From Saccharospirillum sp040881935 (GTDB lineage Bacteria; Pseudomonadota; Gammaproteobacteria; Pseudomonadales; Natronospirillaceae): a stretch of DNA of 64,000 bases. Below, one piece after another: positions 60,553-64,000 of the stretch. The position numbers were made by a program, and so were the translations under genes. Where the stretch lies: assembly GCF_040881935.1 (NCBI RefSeq), contig NZ_JBBECH010000053.1, positions 1-64,000 on the forward strand, written 5' to 3'. The notes below the pieces were generated by a model. The model saw nothing but the letters and a program-made list of their open reading frames with translations, did not search any database and was not told the DNA's origin. Numbering within the stretch: the first letter of the stretch is position 1; each line of letters opens with the position of its first letter.

Positions 60553-60963
60553 ATGCGTTACTGGCTAATGACTGTCCTGACCGCCCTGGCTAGCCTGGCC
60601 AGCGCAGAAGAAAGCGCCGAACGCTGGGATAACTGGGACCAGTTACCGGAAGATGTGCTGGAATTGGGTGGCGCAACCAGCGCCGAGCAGTTGTCACAAC
60701 GGCTCGACAGCCTGATTCAGCAGAATCCGGACTCAGCGGAAATAGACCGCCTGCTTGAGCTCTGGCTGGAACAGGCCACGACCTTGAGTGGCGGGAAGGC
60801 CGTACCGCTGCAATCGCTGATTGAGCTGACGATCCCGGGTGAACCCGGGCTGTCCGGCCCGGCCCGAAGTGAACGGCGGGAACGCTTGCAACAATTGCAG
60901 CAGTTGTTGCAGGGGCTTCCGGCGGATGGTCAGGACGATTCCGGCGGCTCCCAATACTGGTAG
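60553..60963 (+). CDS. small secreted protein of unknown function
   Basis: 136 residues. A signal peptide ends about SAEE (residue 18), followed by an acidic, Leu/Gln-rich helical body (QLSQRLDSLIQQNPDSAEID; RERLQQLQQLLQGLPADGQD). AGGTG lies before the ATG. 28 bp after the kinase gene and in the same direction, so it is probably co-transcribed with the two-component genes. No family recognised. Confidence 0.65.
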   Translation: MRYWLMTVLTALASLASAEESAERWDNWDQLPEDVLELGGATSAEQLSQRLDSLIQQNPDSAEIDRLLELWLEQATTLSGGKAVPLQSLIELTIPGEPGLSGPARSERRERLQQLQQLLQGLPADGQDDSGGSQYW

Positions 60964-61039
60964 CCGCTCGCCGGTTGGTTTACCCTCCCAACCCTGACAA
61001 CGTGCCCGGCCCCTTCAAACCCCGATTCAACAGTGACTC

Positions 61040-62143
61040 ATGAGCCCAGCAACGATACCACCGACTCAACCATCGTGTTTAGCCATGGTCCGCGCATTCG
61101 CGCTTTTTGTGCTGTGCGGGCACTCGCTGACTGTCTGGGCTGACCAGGCACCCAGCCTCGAACAGGCCCTGGCGGAAAGAGACCGCGGCCGGGTTTTTAA
61201 CGCCCTGGACATGCTCGACCACCTGCGTCGGGATACCCCCGGGTCGGCCCGGTTGCAGGTAGAAACCGCTGTGCTGTACATCCAGCTTAAACGCTACGCC
61301 AGCGCCAACCAAATACTGAGCGAGGTGTTGACGGATGCCGGGTTACCGGCCCGGGTACGTGTCAATGTGCAGTTACTGCAGTTGAAAGCCAGGCGTCTGC
61401 TGCGTAACCAGCAGGACAGCGCCCTGAGTCTGCAAGTTGAAGCCGGCGCTGCTTATTCCCGTGGCCAAAACCAGTCACTGCCACTGTTCGACACCCAGCT
61501 TGGGGTGCTGCACCGTAGCCGGCTGCCCGCCGCGAACCTGTTTGGCTACCCGCTGTTCAGCCAGTGGGTCAAGCAGGCGCAGGTCTCATTCGTTAACTCC
61601 CCGGACGCCGCTATCAGCGACCTGAGCGCCACGCTCACCACAGGGCTGGAGCTGGATCTGTTTGCTTATCGCCTGGTACCGGCGCTGGACGCCCGGTTCA
61701 CTGAAGCGGGCGCGGAGCCGGGTTTGAACCTGACCGCCAAATGGCGACCGGCCCACGCATTCAACCTTTCCGGCTACCTGTCACAACGCTGGCTGGCCAG
61801 TGGCGGCAGCGAAAACCTTGGCGAGGCTGGCATCGACCTGTTCAATGACCAGCCGGTGCGACTGTCATTCAACTACCGTTACCGCTTCACTGCGGGTGAT
61901 GAACCTTCAGCGACCACTCATCGTCTCGGCTCGGAACTGAGCCTGCACGATGCCGGACAGTGGGTTTTGGGTGCGTCCCACAAGCTCGATGGTCCCGCCG
62001 CCGAGGCGAGAACAGCCGCCTACCTGCACCGGGAACATCCGCTGAGCCGTGGCTTTGACCTTCTCGCGGAGCTGCGTTACGAGCACTACGACAACAACGA
62101 TGCCACCGGTTACGGCCGCCTGGGGGTACGATGGCGGAAATAG
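61040..62143 (+). CDS. TPR-containing outer-membrane-barrel-like protein
   Basis: 367 residues; a second ATG at 61085 would begin closer to the signal peptide (VRAFALFVLCGHSLTVWA). Residues about 40-120 look like tetratricopeptide helices (RVFNALDMLDHLRRDTPGSA; AVLYIQLKRYASANQILSEV). From about 135 the chain is made of beta hairpins with aromatic ends and finishes YGRLGVRWRK. The pattern resembles surface lipoprotein assembly modifier-type proteins, but this is not certain. Overlaps the response-regulator gene by 13 bp. Confidence 0.65.
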   Translation: MSPATIPPTQPSCLAMVRAFALFVLCGHSLTVWADQAPSLEQALAERDRGRVFNALDMLDHLRRDTPGSARLQVETAVLYIQLKRYASANQILSEVLTDAGLPARVRVNVQLLQLKARRLLRNQQDSALSLQVEAGAAYSRGQNQSLPLFDTQLGVLHRSRLPAANLFGYPLFSQWVKQAQVSFVNSPDAAISDLSATLTTGLELDLFAYRLVPALDARFTEAGAEPGLNLTAKWRPAHAFNLSGYLSQRWLASGGSENLGEAGIDLFNDQPVRLSFNYRYRFTAGDEPSATTHRLGSELSLHDAGQWVLGASHKLDGPAAEARTAAYLHREHPLSRGFDLLAELRYEHYDNNDATGYGRLGVRWRK

Positions 62144-62865
62144 ACGGTTACGCCCATATTCTTCTGGTCGAAGACAACGCCAGTCTGGCTGAACTGACCC
62201 AGCACTATTTGCAGGAGTCCGGCTACCGGGTGGTTGTAATCAGCGATGGCGAGGCGGCGCGGCGCTACATTGTGGAACAACAGCCTGATTTAACCGTGCT
62301 GGACATTATGCTGCCCAGTCTGGACGGCCTAGCGGTATGCCGGCAGGTACGATCCGACTACAAGAACCCCATTATCATCCTGACCGCCAAAAATGACCCC
62401 CTCGACGAAATACTGGGGCTTGAGATTGGCGCCGACGACTATCTGGCCAAGCCGGTAGATCCCAAATTACTGCTGAGCCGAATCCGCGCCAACCTGAGAC
62501 GAGCCCGGGAATTCAATCAGGCCATTTCTTCTCAAGCATCCATAAACGGCGCCACCCCGACCAAGTCGCCCGCTCTGTCAGTGGACCGGCGTAATCGCGT
62601 TGCCCTCTGCCGGGGAAACAGCCTTGATTTAACCGGCCCGGAATTTGATTTGCTGGCCCTTCTTCATTCCCAACCAGGTCATGTATTTTCCAGAGATGAA
62701 ATCACCCATGCGCTGCGGGGAATAGAGTACGACGGCCAGAGTCGCGTCATCGACATGCTGATCTCTTCTCTACGCAGCAAGTTACCGTTACAAGACCCTA
62801 TAAAAACGGTACGCAACAAAGGCTACTTGCTGGTTGAGGAGCACTTGCTAACACCCGAAGATTAA
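62131..62865 (+). CDS. OmpR-family response regulator
   Basis: 244 residues. Receiver domain: ILLVEDNASLAELTQHYLQE, phospho-acceptor Asp in LTVLDIMLPSLDG, and the Lys in DDYLAKPVDPKLL. C-terminal winged helix from about 150 (LDLTGPEFDLLALLHSQPGH; SRVIDMLISSLRSKLP; KTVRNKGYLLV). ATG at 62131 with GGGGG upstream, overlapping the preceding gene. Likely partner of the kinase at 58941. Confidence 0.92.
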   Translation: MAEIDGYAHILLVEDNASLAELTQHYLQESGYRVVVISDGEAARRYIVEQQPDLTVLDIMLPSLDGLAVCRQVRSDYKNPIIILTAKNDPLDEILGLEIGADDYLAKPVDPKLLLSRIRANLRRAREFNQAISSQASINGATPTKSPALSVDRRNRVALCRGNSLDLTGPEFDLLALLHSQPGHVFSRDEITHALRGIEYDGQSRVIDMLISSLRSKLPLQDPIKTVRNKGYLLVEEHLLTPED

Positions 62866-62877
62866 AAGTAATACAGA

Positions 62878-62904
62878 AAATGGCCGCTAAACAGCGGCCT
62901 TTTC
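62878..62904. terminator. bidirectional intrinsic terminator
   Basis: GGCCGCT-AAAC-AGCGGCC (62882-62899), a 7-bp GC stem with A-rich sequence on the left and TTTT on the right. It lies between the convergent response-regulator and cold-shock genes, 16-20 bp from either stop. Confidence 0.88.
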
Positions 62905-62919
62905 ATTGATGATTCGGGA

Positions 62920-63126
62920 TCAGATCAGTTCAACATCAGAGGCCTGGGGGCCTTTCTGACCATCGGTAATCGTGAACTGCACTTCCTGGCCTTCTGCCAG
63001 GGTACGGAACCCGTCGCCCTTGATGGCACTGAAGTGCACGAACACGTCTTTGCCGCCTTCCACTTCAATAAAGCCAAAGCCTTTGGATTCGTTGAACCAC
63101 TTCACCTTGCCGGTTTGTGTCGACAT
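62920..63126 (-). CDS. cold-shock family protein
   Basis: 68 residues from the ATG at 63126 with CAGGAG upstream; a longer frame runs through the leader. Single OB-fold with RNP1 KGFGFIEV and RNP2 DVFVHFSAI. Binds single-stranded RNA/DNA and melts structure, acting as an RNA chaperone. A long untranslated leader of about 220 bases can be inferred, as is usual for cold-inducible csp genes. Confidence 0.95.
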   Translation of the reverse strand: MSTQTGKVKWFNESKGFGFIEVEGGKDVFVHFSAIKGDGFRTLAEGQEVQFTITDGQKGPQASDVELI

Positions 63127-63688
63127 GTCGTTCTCCTGCTTCAGTTGCGATTGTAAATAGCCTGCGTCGAGCCGGTTTTGCCCGGCCAACGCCGCCGGGT
63201 AAAGATCATAACGTCTACTTACGCGCAACCTGTTCAGGAACTGCTTGTCTGTACTGTCGTTGACGAATTGAGCGATCAATTCTGTCCGGTCAGCACACGG
63301 TGCATAGCGTCTAACTGGCCTTGCTTATAAGTATTGCGAAAATCTTTAACACCTTTACTTTAGCCCAGGACTTCCGTATGTAAAGTACTTTTTAAGCCGA
63401 TTTTTCCGGGGTTTTCATGATGTTGAAACCATCCCGAGAGAAGCCTTCAGGCTTCTTTCCGGCGTAACAATCGCCCCGCATTTTGAGCGCTCATTCACAT
63501 TCCTGATGGCAACAGATACTTCAAAGCCCGGTTCAAGATGGTGAACGCAGACAGCCGGGAAAGCAGCCTGTTACAATTACTGCCTTGCGAGTCCCGCCTT
63601 GCCTTGTTAATAAAGGCCTAGGAACGGACGCTGTGGTGCGCCGCCGGGCAAAGCACCCTGACCTTTTTACACACCAATGGAGCCTTAC
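63127..63688. other. 562-bp divergent region with cold-shock leader
   Basis: Contains the csp leader and promoter, a cold-box-like stretch TGAACAGGTTGCG on the minus strand (63224-63236), and a hairpin AGAAGCC-TTCA-GGCTTCT followed by TT at 63439-63458 on the plus strand. The last 150 bp must hold the promoter of the gene at 63689; no boxes assigned. No gene seen. Confidence 0.5.
63357..63384 (-). promoter_or_regulatory. candidate sigma-70 promoter of the cold-shock gene
   Basis: On the minus strand, TTTACA (63379-63384) and TAAAGT (63357-63362) are separated by 16 bp. Transcription from here would give a leader of about 220 bases before the start codon. Confidence 0.4.
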
Positions 63689-64000
63689 ATGAAAGGAATG
63701 ATGACACGTTTACTACTGGCCCTGACTGTGGCCGTAGCCAGCGTAAGCAGTGCCTATGCTTTTAATCTGTTTGGATTGTTTTCCTCAGATCAGTCCGATA
63801 ACTCAATGGAGAACCTGCTCAGCCAGACCCCGGCAGACACTGCCCTGTTCATAGGCTGGCATAACACGACTGAAGGCCTGGATATCATGGATTCCTGGGC
63901 TCTCGCCAACCAGTCGGACATCACCGAACTGCAAACCTTGCTGGCAGACATGGGCAGTGACGACAGCCCCATGCTCAGACTGACCGAGGTATTGCTGGCA
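63689..64000 (+). CDS. secreted protein, 3' end outside the window
   Basis: 104 codons remain open to the window edge. The ATG has GGAG 8 bases upstream. A signal peptide ends about AYA24. The mature part begins FNLFGLFSSDQSDNS and has LSQTPADTALFIGWHN, a pattern seen in exported proteins of unknown function. Only the N-terminus is visible and I do not recognise the family. Confidence 0.7.
   Translation, partial: MKGMMTRLLLALTVAVASVSSAYAFNLFGLFSSDQSDNSMENLLSQTPADTALFIGWHNTTEGLDIMDSWALANQSDITELQTLLADMGSDDSPMLRLTEVLLA

Noticed and set aside
1..64000. Search by eye for tRNA, rRNA, CRISPR arrays, transposases, integrases and phage genes
   Set aside because: None was found. Short direct repeats present are two-copy only and lack CRISPR spacing, and no cas-like protein occurs.

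Overview
The window looks like chromosomal DNA of a free-living, probably marine or saline gammaproteobacterium of the Pseudomonas/Oceanospirillales type. The evidence is gene order: the run pilU-pilT / yggS-proC-yggT-metX-metW-DUF4426-rdgB-hemW, a two-subunit arginine succinyltransferase (aruF/aruG) cluster, a DNA polymerase II gene and paired acyl-CoA dehydrogenases behind a PsrA-type operator. I cannot name the species from sequence alone. No rRNA or tRNA gene, CRISPR array, transposase or prophage gene was seen.

Layout. 1-5.2 kb: PfkB-type kinase, DUF4124 protein, polB and a divergent cyclic-nucleotide-binding protein. 5.6-9.5 kb: two paralogous acyl-CoA dehydrogenases with a perfect palindromic operator upstream. 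10-22.3 kb: fasciclin protein, then a long amino-sugar cluster on the minus strand (2-hydroxyacid reductase, nagB, nagA, GntR regulator, MurQ-like etherase, ABC transporter, Gfo/Idh/MocA oxidoreductase, binding protein) with a divergent BadF-type kinase. Together these can import an amino sugar without a PTS, phosphorylate it, and feed it through GlcNAc-6-P and GlcN-6-P to fructose-6-P. The GntR-to-kinase block looks less GC-rich than nagA/nagB and abuts a beheaded TetR gene, so it may be an acquisition.

22.7-29.5 kb: ferredoxin, Ada-AlkA fusion plus ogt (alkylation repair), an outer-membrane-like protein, EamA transporter, acetyltransferases and rraA. 29.6-35.4 kb is the most accessory-looking part: DUF1622, a DUF2182/DUF1326 pair, a divergent regulator that seems to join a STAND-type NTPase, an acetyltransferase-like domain and an OmpR-type winged helix, then an Asp-box propeller protein next to a ubiquitin-like MoaD protein ending in Gly-Gly, with a duplicated gene tail behind it. 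35.6-39.6 kb: an AT-rich acetyltransferase, a glycerophosphodiesterase, isoaspartyl dipeptidase and a GlxA/ArgR-type AraC regulator. 40-46.6 kb: arginine succinyltransferase pathway genes aruC-F-G-D-B (aruE absent). 46.7-57.5 kb: stand-alone receiver domain, twitching ATPases, and the conserved yggS-to-waaA run. 57.9-64 kb: DUF4382 lipoprotein, a two-component operon with two envelope proteins between kinase and regulator, cold-shock protein, and a truncated secreted protein at the edge.

The feature that cuts across the window is a family of intergenic hairpin repeats (about 100-250 bp; at least seven copies). Their long arms differ between copies but stay self-complementary within each copy, around loops that carry a conserved CATGGATG core. 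Two copies carry the same 71-bp double-hairpin module inserted at the same point of the core. I consider this repeat family, and the STAND/GNAT/winged-helix regulator with its 11-bp-spaced repeats, the best candidates for something under-described.
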